Under the pieces are notes generated by a model. The model saw only the letters and a program-made list of their open reading frames with translations. It was not told the origin of the DNA and ran no database searches. From NCBI GenBank assembly GCA_905209085.1, contig CAJLRM010000004.1:1-64000 (forward strand): a stretch of DNA of 64,000 nt, given 5' to 3'. The position numbers and the translations under genes are program-made. How positions within the stretch are numbered: the first letter of the stretch is position 1; each line of letters opens with the position of its first letter. This document shows positions 8,661 through 17,250 of this stretch, piece after piece. Source of the DNA: an uncultured Eubacteriales bacterium (lineage in GTDB: Bacteria > Bacillota > Clostridia > Christensenellales > Borkfalkiaceae).

Positions 8661-11600
8661 ATGGCAAAATTAATGGGCATTGACGTGGGATCCACCACCG
8701 TAAAGGTAACGGTCATAGATCCCGCGACAAACGAGATTTTATATAAAAGCTACGAAAGGCATTTTTCGCGCGTTAAGGAATGCGTCTTGAACGAATTGAA
8801 AAAAGTCAACGGCTTATTCGAAGGCGAGCGCTTTCAAGCCGCCGTCACGGGCAGCGCAGGGTTGGGACTTGCGGAAAAGAGCGGTATCTCCTTCGTACAG
8901 GAAGTGCAGGCGGCGTTTATCGCCATCCGCAAATATTATCCCGACGCGGACGTCGCGGTGGAGTTGGGAGGCGAGGACGCCAAAATCATCTTTATCACGG
9001 GCGGCACGGAACAGCGCATGAACGGCAGCTGCGCGGGCGGTACGGGCGCCTTTATCGACCAGATGGCCACGCTCCTCAATATCACCGTGCAGGAGATGGA
9101 CGAGCTTGCTTTGCAGGCGGAAAAAACGTATCCCATCGCCTCCCGCTGCGGCGTATTTGCAAAGTCGGATATTCAGCCTTTGTTAAATCAAGGCGCGGCA
9201 AAGTCGGACATTTCCGCGTCTATTTTCCAAGCCGTCGTCGACCAGACGGTGGCAGGGCTTGCGCAGGGGCGCAGAATCAAGGGCAAGGTGCTCTTTTTGG
9301 GCGGCCCCCTCTATTTTTTGAAGGCGCTCCGCCGCGCGTTTACGGAAACATTGAAACTGGACGGGGAACACGCGATTTTTCCCGAAAACGCTCCCTGCTT
9401 TATGTCTTTAGGCGCCGCGCTGTACGCGGAAAACGCGGACGAGGCACCCATGTCCGAGATCATCGGGAAAATCGAGAACAGCAGAAACAGCGACGACATC
9501 GTGACGGGAGAGCCTCTCTTTAAAAGTCGGGGGGAATACGACGCGTTTATTGCGCGCCATAAGCGCAGCGACCTGTCGTTTGCGGACATTCACGCCTATC
9601 GCGGCGACGCTTACCTCGGAATAGACAGCGGCTCGACTACCACGAAGATGATCCTCATTACGGAGGATTATCGGATTCTGTATTCCCATTATCAATCCAA
9701 TAACGGGCAGCCTCTCGATATCGTGGTGGAAAAGCTCAAAGAGATCTATACTCTTGCCGAAGACCGCATCAATATTCGCGCGAGCGCGGTGACGGGGTAC
9801 GGCGAGGATCTCATCAAAGCCGCGATGAAAGCGGATTTCGGCATCGTGGAAACGGTGGCGCATTTCAAAGCGGCGCTCCATTTCAATCCCAAGGCGGATT
9901 TCATCATCGACATCGGCGGTCAGGACATCAAATGCTTTAAGGTAAAGAATCACGCCATCGATTCCATCATGCTCAACGAGGCGTGCTCTTCGGGCTGCGG
10001 TTCCTTCATTCAGACGTTTGCCAAGGCGATGGATATGGACATCGAAGAGTTTTCCCGGCTGGGGCTTTTCGCGAAAAATCCCGTCGAGCTGGGCTCCCGC
10101 TGTACGGTGTTTATGAACAGCTCGGTCAAGCAGGCGCAGAAAGAGGGCGCGAGCGTCGAGGACATCTCGGCGGGGCTTTCCTCGTCTATCGTCAAGAATG
10201 CCATTTATAAGGTCATTCGAGCTAAAACGCCCGAAGAACTGGGGGAAAATATCGTCGTGCAGGGCGGAACGTTTATGAACGACGCGGTTCTGCGTTCTTT
10301 CGAAAAAGAAACGGGAAAAGAGGTTATCCGTCCTGCCATCGCGGGGCTGATGGGCGCGTTCGGCGCGGCGCTGTACGCGATGGAGGCGCAGCCCGCCTAT
10401 GTCCCGACGAGTTCCCTCGCTTCCGCGCCCGAGCTTGCCGATTTCACGTATGCCTCCCGCTGCGCAAACTGCCGCGGCTGTACGTCCAAGTGCAATATCA
10501 ATATCATCACTTTCGCGGACGGCAGGAAATATATCTCGGGCAACAAATGCGAGCGCGGGGCGGGCAAAAAAGTCCGTTCGGACGAACTCGATATTTTCGC
10601 CTATAAGTACAGGCGGCTTCAAGAAAGTGTGACGGCGTCGCAGGGCGTTTCGGACGGCGTGAAAAAGGGCAGAGTAGGGCTTCCCTTTCAATTGGTCATG
10701 TTCGAGCAGCTTCCCCTTTGGACGGGATTTTTCGAAAAACTCGGCTTTGAGGTCGTTTTGAGCGACAAAAGCTCGCGCGAACTCTATTTTAAGGGACAGC
10801 ACACGGTCGCCAGCGATACGGCGTGTTATCCCGCGAAGCTCATGCACGGGCACATCGAAAGCCTGCTGGATAAGGGCGTGGACTTTATTTTTTATCCCTG
10901 CGAAAGCTACAATCTCGACGAACACGATTCCACCAATCATTATAACTGCCCTGTGGTCGCCTATTATCCCGAGCTTTTGAAAGCGAATAACGAGCGCCTC
11001 ACTTCGGAAAATTTTATCATGCCCTATCTCGATCCGAATATGCGGGAGAGTACGGTGCGCAATCTGCGCAGTGCGCTGGGAAAATATAAATTCACGAAAA
11101 AACAGATAGAACAAGCTCTGGACGAGGGATTTTCGAGGCTGAACGCCTATCACGCCGACGTGCGGGCGAAGGGCGAAGAGATCATTTCGAAAGCGCGTGC
11201 CGAGGGGCGGCAGATCATCGTGCTCGCGGGAAGGCCGTATCACGCGGACCCCGAGATCAATCACGGCATCGGCAAGCTTTTGACGTCTTTGGAACTCGCC
11301 GTCTTATCCGAAGACAGCGTCTTTGAATCCGCGCCTCTCGTCAAGGTCAACGTACTCAATCAATGGACGTATCACGCCAGGCTCTACCGAGCGGCGGAAT
11401 ACGTGTCGCACAATGAAGATATGAATCTCGTGCAGCTCGTTTCCTTCGGCTGCGGCATCGACGCTGTCACGACGGACGAAATGCGCTCCATTCTCGAAAA
11501 GAACGGCAAACTGTATACGCAGATCAAGATAGACGAAATCAACAATCTCGGCGTGGTGAAGATCCGGCTTCGCAGTATGCTGGCGGCGATAGAGGAGCAA

Positions 11601-11699
11601 AAGGCGGCGCGCGAGGCGGAAGAATCGGAAAACGCCGACGTCTACCAGGAAGCCGCGGCGGCGGACGCCTCGAATTTTTCGGGCGTGAGCGGGGTTTGA
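8661..11699 (+). CDS. Acyl-CoA dehydratase activase-type protein with tandem BadF/BadG ATPase domains
   Basis: The start is ATG 8661 behind AAAGAGG; TTG 8655 is less likely. The 1012-residue protein has two ASKHA-type activase domains, each opening with a phosphate-binding loop ('GIDVGSTTVKVT' near residue 7; 'GIDSGSTTTKMIL' near residue 320), each with a cysteine motif that may bind the bridging 4Fe-4S cluster ('NGSCAGGTGAFIDQMA'; 'ACSSGCGSFIQTFA'). Then come a Cys-rich 'CANCRGCTSKCNI' stretch and a DUF2229-like domain ('FEKLGFEVVLSDKSSRELY'). Such activases use ATP to push an electron into 2-hydroxyacyl-CoA dehydratases; the physiological partner of this long form is not established. Paired with the next gene 13 nt away. 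Confidence 0.88.
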   Translation: MAKLMGIDVGSTTVKVTVIDPATNEILYKSYERHFSRVKECVLNELKKVNGLFEGERFQAAVTGSAGLGLAEKSGISFVQEVQAAFIAIRKYYPDADVAVELGGEDAKIIFITGGTEQRMNGSCAGGTGAFIDQMATLLNITVQEMDELALQAEKTYPIASRCGVFAKSDIQPLLNQGAAKSDISASIFQAVVDQTVAGLAQGRRIKGKVLFLGGPLYFLKALRRAFTETLKLDGEHAIFPENAPCFMSLGAALYAENADEAPMSEIIGKIENSRNSDDIVTGEPLFKSRGEYDAFIARHKRSDLSFADIHAYRGDAYLGIDSGSTTTKMILITEDYRILYSHYQSNNGQPLDIVVEKLKEIYTLAEDRINIRASAVTGYGEDLIKAAMKADFGIVETVAHFKAALHFNPKADFIIDIGGQDIKCFKVKNHAIDSIMLNEACSSGCGSFIQTFAKAMDMDIEEFSRLGLFAKNPVELGSRCTVFMNSSVKQAQKEGASVEDISAGLSSSIVKNAIYKVIRAKTPEELGENIVVQGGTFMNDAVLRSFEKETGKEVIRPAIAGLMGAFGAALYAMEAQPAYVPTSSLASAPELADFTYASRCANCRGCTSKCNINIITFADGRKYISGNKCERGAGKKVRSDELDIFAYKYRRLQESVTASQGVSDGVKKGRVGLPFQLVMFEQLPLWTGFFEKLGFEVVLSDKSSRELYFKGQHTVASDTACYPAKLMHGHIESLLDKGVDFIFYPCESYNLDEHDSTNHYNCPVVAYYPELLKANNERLTSENFIMPYLDPNMRESTVRNLRSALGKYKFTKKQIEQALDEGFSRLNAYHADVRAKGEEIISKARAEGRQIIVLAGRPYHADPEINHGIGKLLTSLELAVLSEDSVFESAPLVKVNVLNQWTYHARLYRAAEYVSHNEDMNLVQLVSFGCGIDAVTTDEMRSILEKNGKLYTQIKIDEINNLGVVKIRLRSMLAAIEEQKAAREAEESENADVYQEAAAADASNFSGVSGV

Positions 11700-11712
11700 C
11701 ACGGAGGAGTCT

Positions 11713-13011
11713 ATGCAGGAAAGAGAAACGATAAAAACGGTGGACTACACCGAAGAATACCCGAAATTTACCCAGGACATGAAGGAAACGTACACCATTC
11801 TCGTTCCCGATATGCTCCCTTATCACTTCGATATTATCTGCCACGTAGTGGAAAAACGCGGCTACCATATGGAAGTGCTGAAAAACGACTCCCGCGCGGT
11901 GATAGACGAGGGACTCAAACACGTGCATAACGATACCTGCTATCCCGCGCTTTGCGTCATCGGTCAATATATCGACGCCTTAAAGAGCGGAAAATACGAC
12001 GTCGACCGCACGGCGGTGATGATCACGCAGTCGGGCGGCGGCTGCCGCGCCTCCAATTATATCCCGCTGATCCGCAAGGCTTTGAAAGCGGAATTTCCGC
12101 AGGTGCCGGTCATGTCCTTAAACTTTGCGGGGCTTGAAAAGGGAAACGGCGTGGAAATGACGCTGTCCCTGCTTTTAGAACTCGCGTTCGGCATTTTTTA
12201 CGGGGACAGCCTGATGACTCTCTATAATCAATGCAAGCCTTACGAAGTACACGAAGGGGATACCGAAAAGGCTCGCGCGGAATGTTTCGACGTCATCAAA
12301 AAGGCGTTCGATACGAAAGCGTACAGGCATTATAAAAAACTTACGCGGCTGATGTTGGAGCGCTTTAAAAAGATCGAACGCAGGGCGGAAAAGAAGGTAA
12401 AGGTGGGCATCGTGGGGGAGATTTACGTCAAGTATTCCCCGCTCGGCAACTCTCATCTGGAAGAGTTTTTGCTGTCCGAGGGCTGCGAACCCGTCGTGCC
12501 TGCACTGATGGATTTCGTGCTATATTGTATCGTCAATAACGTCAATGATACAAGGCTTTACGGCCGCACCAAAAAGATGGGATTTATCTATTCTCTCGTC
12601 TATAAAGTCGCGTACCATATTCAGAAACAAATCATCAAGATCTATAAAAAAGACGGCACGTTCGAGCCGCCGCACGATTTCGAGCATCTGCGCCGCTGTG
12701 CGGACAAAGTCATCAATCAGGGCGTCAAGATGGGCGAGGGATGGCTGATCCCCGCGGAGATGGCGGCTCTCGCCGAAACGGGAACGGACAATATCGTCTG
12801 CGCCCAACCCTTCGGCTGCCTCCCCAATCATATCGCGGGAAAAGGCGCCGTGCGCGCCGTAAAGACGCTTTATCCTTACGAGAACGTCGTGCCTATCGAT
12901 TACGACCCGTCTGCGACTCGGGTCAATCAGGAAAATCGGATCAAGCTGATGCTTGCCACCGCACGGGAAAATCTGAAAAATCGTCAGGAAAATGAAGACA
13001 AGAGATTATAA
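11713..13011 (+). CDS. 2-hydroxyacyl-CoA dehydratase-like protein, partner of the activase
   Basis: A 432-residue protein resembling the C-terminal dehydratase-like part (HgdB-type fold) of the ~1400-residue clostridial activase proteins: 'HNDTCYPALCVIGQYIDAL', 'TQSGGGCRASNY', 'VGIVGEIYVKYSPLGN', 'AQPFGCLPNHIAGKGA'. Conserved cysteines in these motifs likely hold an iron-sulfur cluster. Start ATG lies behind GGAGG. In this genome the usual single long chain appears split into two genes of one operon; the join is clean, with its own ribosome binding site, so it looks like natural gene organisation and not a frameshift. Confidence 0.85.
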   Translation: MQERETIKTVDYTEEYPKFTQDMKETYTILVPDMLPYHFDIICHVVEKRGYHMEVLKNDSRAVIDEGLKHVHNDTCYPALCVIGQYIDALKSGKYDVDRTAVMITQSGGGCRASNYIPLIRKALKAEFPQVPVMSLNFAGLEKGNGVEMTLSLLLELAFGIFYGDSLMTLYNQCKPYEVHEGDTEKARAECFDVIKKAFDTKAYRHYKKLTRLMLERFKKIERRAEKKVKVGIVGEIYVKYSPLGNSHLEEFLLSEGCEPVVPALMDFVLYCIVNNVNDTRLYGRTKKMGFIYSLVYKVAYHIQKQIIKIYKKDGTFEPPHDFEHLRRCADKVINQGVKMGEGWLIPAEMAALAETGTDNIVCAQPFGCLPNHIAGKGAVRAVKTLYPYENVVPIDYDPSATRVNQENRIKLMLATARENLKNRQENEDKRL

Positions 13012-13027
13012 GCAAGAAAAGGTGACT

Positions 13028-13063
13028 AAAAAGACGTTTCATATAAAGGGACGTCTTTTTTTT
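13028..13063 (+). terminator. Intrinsic terminator
   Basis: AAAAAGACGT and ACGTCTTTTTTTT flank a 13-nt loop. Confidence 0.85.
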
Positions 13064-13144
13064 GCGGAATAAATAAAGTTAATTTCGCAATGGATATGAG
13101 AGAAATAAAAATTTTTGAAAAATTTTAAATTTTTTCGAAAGAGA

Positions 13145-13173
13145 TTGACAAATTTTTGGGTTTATGTTATAGT
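13145..13173 (+). promoter_or_regulatory. Promoter of the structured leader RNA
   Basis: TTGACA at 13145-13150 and TATAGT at 13168-13173, spacing 17 bp; transcription should start just before the first long stem at 13180. Confidence 0.8.
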
Positions 13174-13179
13174 GATATT

Positions 13180-13322
13180 GCTACACAAATTCATAATACT
13201 CTAAGGCGGCAGTACAATGCGAATTTTGTACTTCCTTTTTTCCGCGTTAGAGGAATTTGTGTAGCAGCAAGTGGAGGTGCATTTTCGGGGTGTATCTCAC
13301 TTGTTGAGATACACTTTTTTTC
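13180..13322 (+). ncRNA. Structured leader RNA ending in an intrinsic terminator
   Basis: Nested perfect stems: GCTACACAAATTC (13180-13192) with GAATTTGTGTAGC (13253-13265), 13 bp; CTCTAA (13199-13204) with TTAGAG (13247-13252); GCGG with CCGC; AGTACAA (13211-13217) with TTGTACT (13226-13232). After a 24-nt spacer comes a terminator, GTGTATCTCA/TGAGATACAC plus eight Ts (13290-13322). AAGGAG of the next gene begins 1-2 nt later. This is either an attenuator/riboswitch for the downstream membrane gene or a free small RNA. It does not match the conserved cores I know (T-box, TPP, SAM, purine, THF, cyclic-di-GMP, M-box). Confidence 0.75.
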
Positions 13323-13337
13323 AAGGAGAATTAAGGA

Positions 13338-13775
13338 ATGTTTAATAAAAATGACAAGTTATTACTTAAAATCAAAGTAGGCGCCGCGATTTTGACAGTG
13401 GTTTTGGAACTACTTTTTTTTGTGGGGGTTATAATAGCTTTTGTGGAGGGAACAGTCACCACAATCGTGTCTTGTGTTGTCATGATGATTTTTACTGCGA
13501 TTATGTATGCTGTGTATCAATTGATCTTTTCTTTTTACTGTGATATCAAATTAATCAGAAATAAGTTGTATGGAGCGAGCAATGATAATCTTTCTGAATT
13601 TATTGGAAACGACGACATAGAGATAACAGAGGATATACAGTCGGGGCCTTCCCGTGAAATGAAAAGTATCGACAATATTACTCAAACACTAGTAAGCCTT
13701 AAAAAACTTTTAGACGAGGGTGTGATAACGGAAGAGGAATTTACTGCAGAAAAGAAAAAAGTTCTTTCCTCTTAA
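13338..13775 (+). CDS. Two-TM membrane protein with C-terminal SHOCT motif
   Basis: A 145-residue protein with hydrophobic helices at about 11-36 and 41-64, a polar linker, and a C-terminal short helical hairpin 'LVSLKKLLDEGVITEEEFTAEKKKVL' that matches the SHOCT oligomerisation motif (quoted in two overlapping parts: LKKLLDEGVI, TEEEFTAEKKKVL). AAGGAG at 13323-13328 is 9 nt from ATG. It sits directly behind the structured leader and terminator, so it is the likely regulated gene. Function unknown; SHOCT proteins are often phage- or stress-linked. Confidence 0.8.
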   Translation: MFNKNDKLLLKIKVGAAILTVVLELLFFVGVIIAFVEGTVTTIVSCVVMMIFTAIMYAVYQLIFSFYCDIKLIRNKLYGASNDNLSEFIGNDDIEITEDIQSGPSREMKSIDNITQTLVSLKKLLDEGVITEEEFTAEKKKVLSS

Positions 13776-13860
13776 GAAATATTTTACAAGGCGCAATTTT
13801 CTCTTACTTATGAATAAGTGCCCGAAAAGAGGAAAGCATGGAAAAAAGAATATTGCATGG

Positions 13861-13889
13861 AAAAGCGTCCCTAAAAGGGACGCTTTGTT
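13861..13889. terminator. Bidirectional terminator between convergent genes
   Basis: AAAAGCGTCCC TAAAA GGGACGCTTT: perfect 7-bp core stem with A-run and T-run on the two sides, between the SHOCT gene and the minus-strand DUF4363 gene. Confidence 0.8.
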
Positions 13890-14265
13890 AAAAGATGTTT
13901 TCAAAACTGAAAGAGTAGGACTTGGGGATTTTTTCCGCCATTTCGATAAGAACCTCTATCTTCGGCAGCGCGTCGTCGTACTTTTTTTCGTAAAGATAGC
14001 CGAGCGCTTCGTTGAGCTGATAGTCCACGTTTTCGATGCTGGTATGAGGAATCCAGACGTGCAGCGTACGTTTTTTATCCTTCCAGTAGGTGCGCACAGC
14101 CACGCCGTCTTCATAGGTGGCGGTTTGGTCCTCCGCTTTGTTGTAGAGGGAAACGAGCGCTTCGGAAAAAGTTTTGAACGTAGTCCCCACGCTGTAAATT
14201 TCATAGGCGGAGATGCCGAGAAGGAGCGCAAACGAAACCAAAATACTCACAATCGTTCTTACCAT
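13888..14265 (-). CDS. DUF4363-like membrane-anchored protein
   Basis: The start is ATG at 14265, preceded on its strand by GGGAGG with a 7-nt gap; an upstream ATG (14280) precedes that site. The ATG overlaps the stop of the YetF gene, implying translational coupling. The 125-residue product has one N-terminal hydrophobic helix and an exposed helical domain ('SEALVSLYNKAED', 'LNEALGYLYEKKYDDALPKIEVLIEMAEKIP'), the pattern of DUF4363 proteins that commonly follow yetF in Clostridia. Molecular role unknown; it probably works with YetF at the membrane. Confidence 0.75.
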   Translation of the reverse strand: MVRTIVSILVSFALLLGISAYEIYSVGTTFKTFSEALVSLYNKAEDQTATYEDGVAVRTYWKDKKRTLHVWIPHTSIENVDYQLNEALGYLYEKKYDDALPKIEVLIEMAEKIPKSYSFSFENIF

Positions 14266-14945
14266 ATTTTTTCCTCCCATTTGAGTTCGAATACTGTATA
14301 GCGTTCGCCTTTTTTCTGTAAATATACCTTGCCGTCGCCGTCCACGGTCATGATGAGAATCTGTTTTTCATTTTTGCAGCCGTGTTCTTTTAAAACGTCG
14401 AGAAAATAGGATTTGCTTTTTTTGGTAAGTCCGATGTTTTTTTCGTCGAATTTGCCTTCGTCTATCAAAATGACGGGCAACGAACTCTGCATATCCGCGT
14501 ATTCCGCTTTGGGCAGCGCGGAAAAGGACCCGTTTGCCTCATACAGGGCGTAATCCACGGCGTCCAGCGAAAAGTAGCCCGCTCCCCGCAGACTTTCCAC
14601 GAGGTCGGATACGTCGAGATTGTTCTTTTTCAGCTGCGTATCGTCTATGCCGTTCTTGTTGAGAACGATGCTGGGCGAACCGCTCAAAAGTGCCTTCATC
14701 GGTTTTGCGCCGAGGTCGAGAAGGCATACGATCTGATGCAGAAAATAGATGGTCAGAATGGCGACGATCCCATAGAGCAAAGGAATGGAAGTGTCCGCCA
14801 TGGGAATGCACGCAAGCTCTGCGATGAGAAGGGTGATTACCAACTCAAAAGGCTGCATTTCCCCGATCTGCCGTTTGCCCATCAGACGCATGATGATAAG
14901 TAAAGTGATGAAAACGATGATTGTTCTGATGAAAATTAAACCCAT
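14259..14945 (-). CDS. YetF/DUF421-family membrane protein
   Basis: The start is ATG 14945 (MGLIFIRTIIVF), behind TAGGAG on the minus strand. The 228-residue protein has three hydrophobic segments in residues 1-75 with the family hallmark 'RLMGKRQIGEMQPFELVITLL', then two soluble beta-rich repeats ('PSIVLNKNGIDDTQLKKNNL', 'LPVILIDEGKFDEKNIGL'). Length and order are normal. YetF proteins of Bacillus occur in spores and membranes; biochemical role unclear. Forms an operon with the DUF4363 gene and is divergent from folT. Confidence 0.88.
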   Translation of the reverse strand: MGLIFIRTIIVFITLLIIMRLMGKRQIGEMQPFELVITLLIAELACIPMADTSIPLLYGIVAILTIYFLHQIVCLLDLGAKPMKALLSGSPSIVLNKNGIDDTQLKKNNLDVSDLVESLRGAGYFSLDAVDYALYEANGSFSALPKAEYADMQSSLPVILIDEGKFDEKNIGLTKKSKSYFLDVLKEHGCKNEKQILIMTVDGDGKVYLQKKGERYTVFELKWEEKIW

Positions 14946-15000
14946 ACAGAGAGTATCTCCTAAAATTTTGCAATTTATGTATTTTTCCTTCGTCAAACGC

Positions 15001-15029
15001 TTGCAAAATCGACGGCGAAGGATTATAAT
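15001..15029 (+). promoter_or_regulatory. Promoter of the folT transcript
   Basis: TTGCAA at 15001-15006 and TATAAT at 15024-15029, spacing 17 bp, just upstream of the riboswitch. Confidence 0.7.
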
Positions 15030-15040
15030 AAGGAGCAAAG

Positions 15041-15156
15041 ATCAAGAGTAGCCTCCGGCGCGTAAAGTGTCATCGAACGGGACGTTGTCGATGAACGAAA
15101 GAAAAGCAAATTTATTTCGGCTTTTCTGCGGTGCCGTGGCGCGTCCGCTAAACCAA
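15041..15156 (+). ncRNA. Tetrahydrofolate (THF) riboswitch
   Basis: The segment has the conserved blocks of the THF (folT) riboswitch in the right order: AGAGTAG, GCGTAAAGTG, GAACGGGACGTTGTC, GAACGAAAG, and the 3' block GCGGTG...GCGTCCGCT, which closes the outer stem. It is followed by hairpin CCGCA/TGCGG (15199-15213) and ACCTC/GAGGT (15214-15235); the latter covers the folT ribosome binding site and is followed by Ts. Folate binding should therefore lower folT expression. Confidence 0.88.
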
Positions 15157-15244
15157 AGGGAACTCATTTTCACGTATCCGGAGCGAGAAAACGCCTTCCC
15201 GCACTTTTTGCGGACCTCTCTTTCATTTGGGAGGTTTTTATTTT

Positions 15245-15892
15245 ATGCAAAACACACAAAACACGTTGCTCAAAAGAACTTTTTTTTCGGATTTGATTCT
15301 TTCGAAGACGATTGCGCAAAGAATCGCTTACATCGCCGTAATGACGGCTTTTTCCGTGGTCACGAATATGTTTTTGGAATTTCGGATGTTCGACATTCAA
15401 TTTTCCATCACCATCGTCGTTTCCGCCCTTTCGGGGATACTGCTCGGTCCGCTTTGCGGTTTTGCCGCCTGCTGGATCGGCGATCTCGTAGGATATTTAT
15501 ATAATTCCTGGGGGCTTTTGTATATGCCCTGGGTAGGGCTTTCCACGGGCGTGATCGCTTTGCTCTCGGGCCTGATCTTCAACGGCATCCATTTTAAATT
15601 CCGCGGCTCGGTTTACGTAAAGTTGTTTTTTGTCTGTCTGATTTCCTTTTTTGTCTGCACCGTCGGCATCAACAGCACCGGCTTCTATCTCTATAATAAA
15701 ACAATGGGATTTTCGACGAAAGTCATCGAATTCGTGGATAAAAAATTCGGCACGGGAGTCACCTATTGGGGATATGTCATCTATCGACTGTTCGGCGGAC
15801 AGATATGGAACTGCCTGCTCAATTACGCTCTGTTGTTTGCCGTCGTTCCTTTGCTGAACTCCATCAAACCTTTGAGGCTCGATATTCGTTAA
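15245..15892 (+). CDS. folT: ECF transporter S component for folate
   Basis: The start is ATG 15245, 10 nt after GGGAGG. The 215-residue protein has about six hydrophobic segments from residue 24 on, and 'MTAFSVVTNMFLEFRMFDIQFSI' (given in parts MTAFSVVTNM and FLEFRMFDIQ), 'GILLGPLCGFAACWIGDLVGY' and 'GLLYMPWVGLSTG', the pattern of FolT-type S components. It binds folate and docks onto shared energising EcfT/EcfA proteins, which are not in this window. The THF riboswitch upstream independently supports the substrate. Confidence 0.9.
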   Translation: MQNTQNTLLKRTFFSDLILSKTIAQRIAYIAVMTAFSVVTNMFLEFRMFDIQFSITIVVSALSGILLGPLCGFAACWIGDLVGYLYNSWGLLYMPWVGLSTGVIALLSGLIFNGIHFKFRGSVYVKLFFVCLISFFVCTVGINSTGFYLYNKTMGFSTKVIEFVDKKFGTGVTYWGYVIYRLFGGQIWNCLLNYALLFAVVPLLNSIKPLRLDIR

Positions 15893-15943
15893 AAAACGCG
15901 GGAATTTATAGAATTTTTAAATTGTAACAACTTCCGGAAACTT

Positions 15944-15980
15944 AAAAAAATCGTCGGGCAAGCCTTGACGATTTTTTTTT
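15944..15980 (+). terminator. Terminator after folT, overlapping the lgt -35 box
   Basis: AAAAAAATCGTC pairs with GACGATTTTTTTTT. The TTGACG box of the next promoter lies in its 3' arm. Confidence 0.75.
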
Positions 15981-15993
15981 GATGTGGTATAAT
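15965..15993 (+). promoter_or_regulatory. Promoter of lgt-pncB
   Basis: TTGACG at 15965-15970 and TATAAT at 15988-15993, spacing 17 bp. Confidence 0.8.
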
Positions 15994-16029
15994 GAAAGAA
16001 ATCGGTTCGAACAAAAAGGAGATGGCTTT

Positions 16030-17250
16030 ATGCTCAATGCTCTTTTGCAATACCAACAACCCGGCATCAGGATCGGGACGTTCACGATTTACGCCTATGC
16101 GATCATCATCGTCTGCGGCATGATCGCGGCGTTTTTCCTCATTTCCCTGTTATTCCGCCGCAGAAATATGTCCAAGGATCTGTTCCTGACTTATTTTTGC
16201 GTCACGCTGCCCATAGCGCTCTTTACCACCCGCCTCTTTTACTGCATCACGGACAGAGTGCCTTTCGAGTATTGGTTCTCCTTTACCGACGAAGTGAACG
16301 GTATCCGCGGCGGCGGTCTTTCCATCATCGGGGGGATTTTGGGCGGAACGCTCGGCGTCGTTTTGGTCAGCTATTTTAAAAAAGCTAACTTTTTCCGCGC
16401 GGCGGACTGTATCGTCGTCGGGCTTTTGCTCGCTCAGACGATAGGCAGATGGGGCAATTTTGCCAATCAGGAAGTATACGGGGCGAAAGTCACCAACGAG
16501 GCGCTGCAATTTTTTCCGTTTGCGGTCTATATCAATAAAACGGACGGCGGGAACTGTTTGCAGAGCATCACGCTGACTTTTCAAAAAATGTTCGGCATGG
16601 AAAGCAGCATTACGGGGGGCACCTGGCATTATGCTTTCTTCTTTTACGAAAGCATCCTCAACCTGATCGCGGCGCTTTTGATGTTCCTTCGCGCCTGGAA
16701 AAATCCCAAAAAACCCAACGGCATCAATGTGGCGTGGTATTTTATCCATTACGGACTCGTGCGGTCCATCATGGAACCGCTGCGCGATCCTTCCTATATT
16801 TTAAACGGCGGGTCGGACGGCAGCGGCATTCAATGGTCGTTCGTGTTTTCGCTTTTGATGCTGATAGGCGGCGCGGTGCTTCTCTTTCTGCTCCTTTGGT
16901 TTAACAGGAAAAAGGAGGGAACGTATATCGGTTCGGTAAACGGCGATCCTTACGGTATTACCGCGTATGTCAAGGACAATAAAAAGGAAATCGCTTATTT
17001 GGATAAGATAAATATGATGTGCAAGATTTTTCCCGAAAACTATGTCAAGCCCGCTCCCGAATCCGAGAGAGAGGGCGGCGGGAAAACTCCCGACGACGCG
17101 AAAAACGAAAAAGACGCGCCGATTTCGGAATCTTCGGGCGGCGCGGACGAGGGGGCGGAAGGTAAGCCGCAGGGAGAGGATAAGTCCGACTCGGAAGCAG
17201 AAACCGCGGACAAAAATCAAGACGACGGAAAGGAGGATTCGAGAAAATGA
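16030..17250 (+). CDS. lgt: Prolipoprotein diacylglyceryl transferase with acidic C-terminal tail
   Basis: The start is ATG 16030, 8 nt after AAAAGGAG. Lgt moves diacylglycerol from phosphatidylglycerol to the lipobox cysteine of prolipoproteins. Seven or so membrane helices fill residues 1-~300, with 'IGRWGNFANQEVYG', 'WHYAFFFYESILNL' and 'YGLVRSIMEPLRDPSY' as in the family. About 60 extra residues follow, very rich in Glu, Asp, Lys and Ser, predicted disordered and cytoplasmic; this tail is not part of the enzyme core. The stop overlaps the pncB start (ATGA). lspA, the next enzyme of lipoprotein maturation, lies 2 kb downstream. Confidence 0.92.
   Translation: MLNALLQYQQPGIRIGTFTIYAYAIIIVCGMIAAFFLISLLFRRRNMSKDLFLTYFCVTLPIALFTTRLFYCITDRVPFEYWFSFTDEVNGIRGGGLSIIGGILGGTLGVVLVSYFKKANFFRAADCIVVGLLLAQTIGRWGNFANQEVYGAKVTNEALQFFPFAVYINKTDGGNCLQSITLTFQKMFGMESSITGGTWHYAFFFYESILNLIAALLMFLRAWKNPKKPNGINVAWYFIHYGLVRSIMEPLRDPSYILNGGSDGSGIQWSFVFSLLMLIGGAVLLFLLLWFNRKKEGTYIGSVNGDPYGITAYVKDNKKEIAYLDKINMMCKIFPENYVKPAPESEREGGGKTPDDAKNEKDAPISESSGGADEGAEGKPQGEDKSDSEAETADKNQDDGKEDSRK

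Noticed and set aside
13180..13322. T-box or 6S RNA
   Set aside because: No T-box sequence (TGGNACCGCG) and no downstream synthetase gene; the size and the nested perfect stems do not match 6S RNA.
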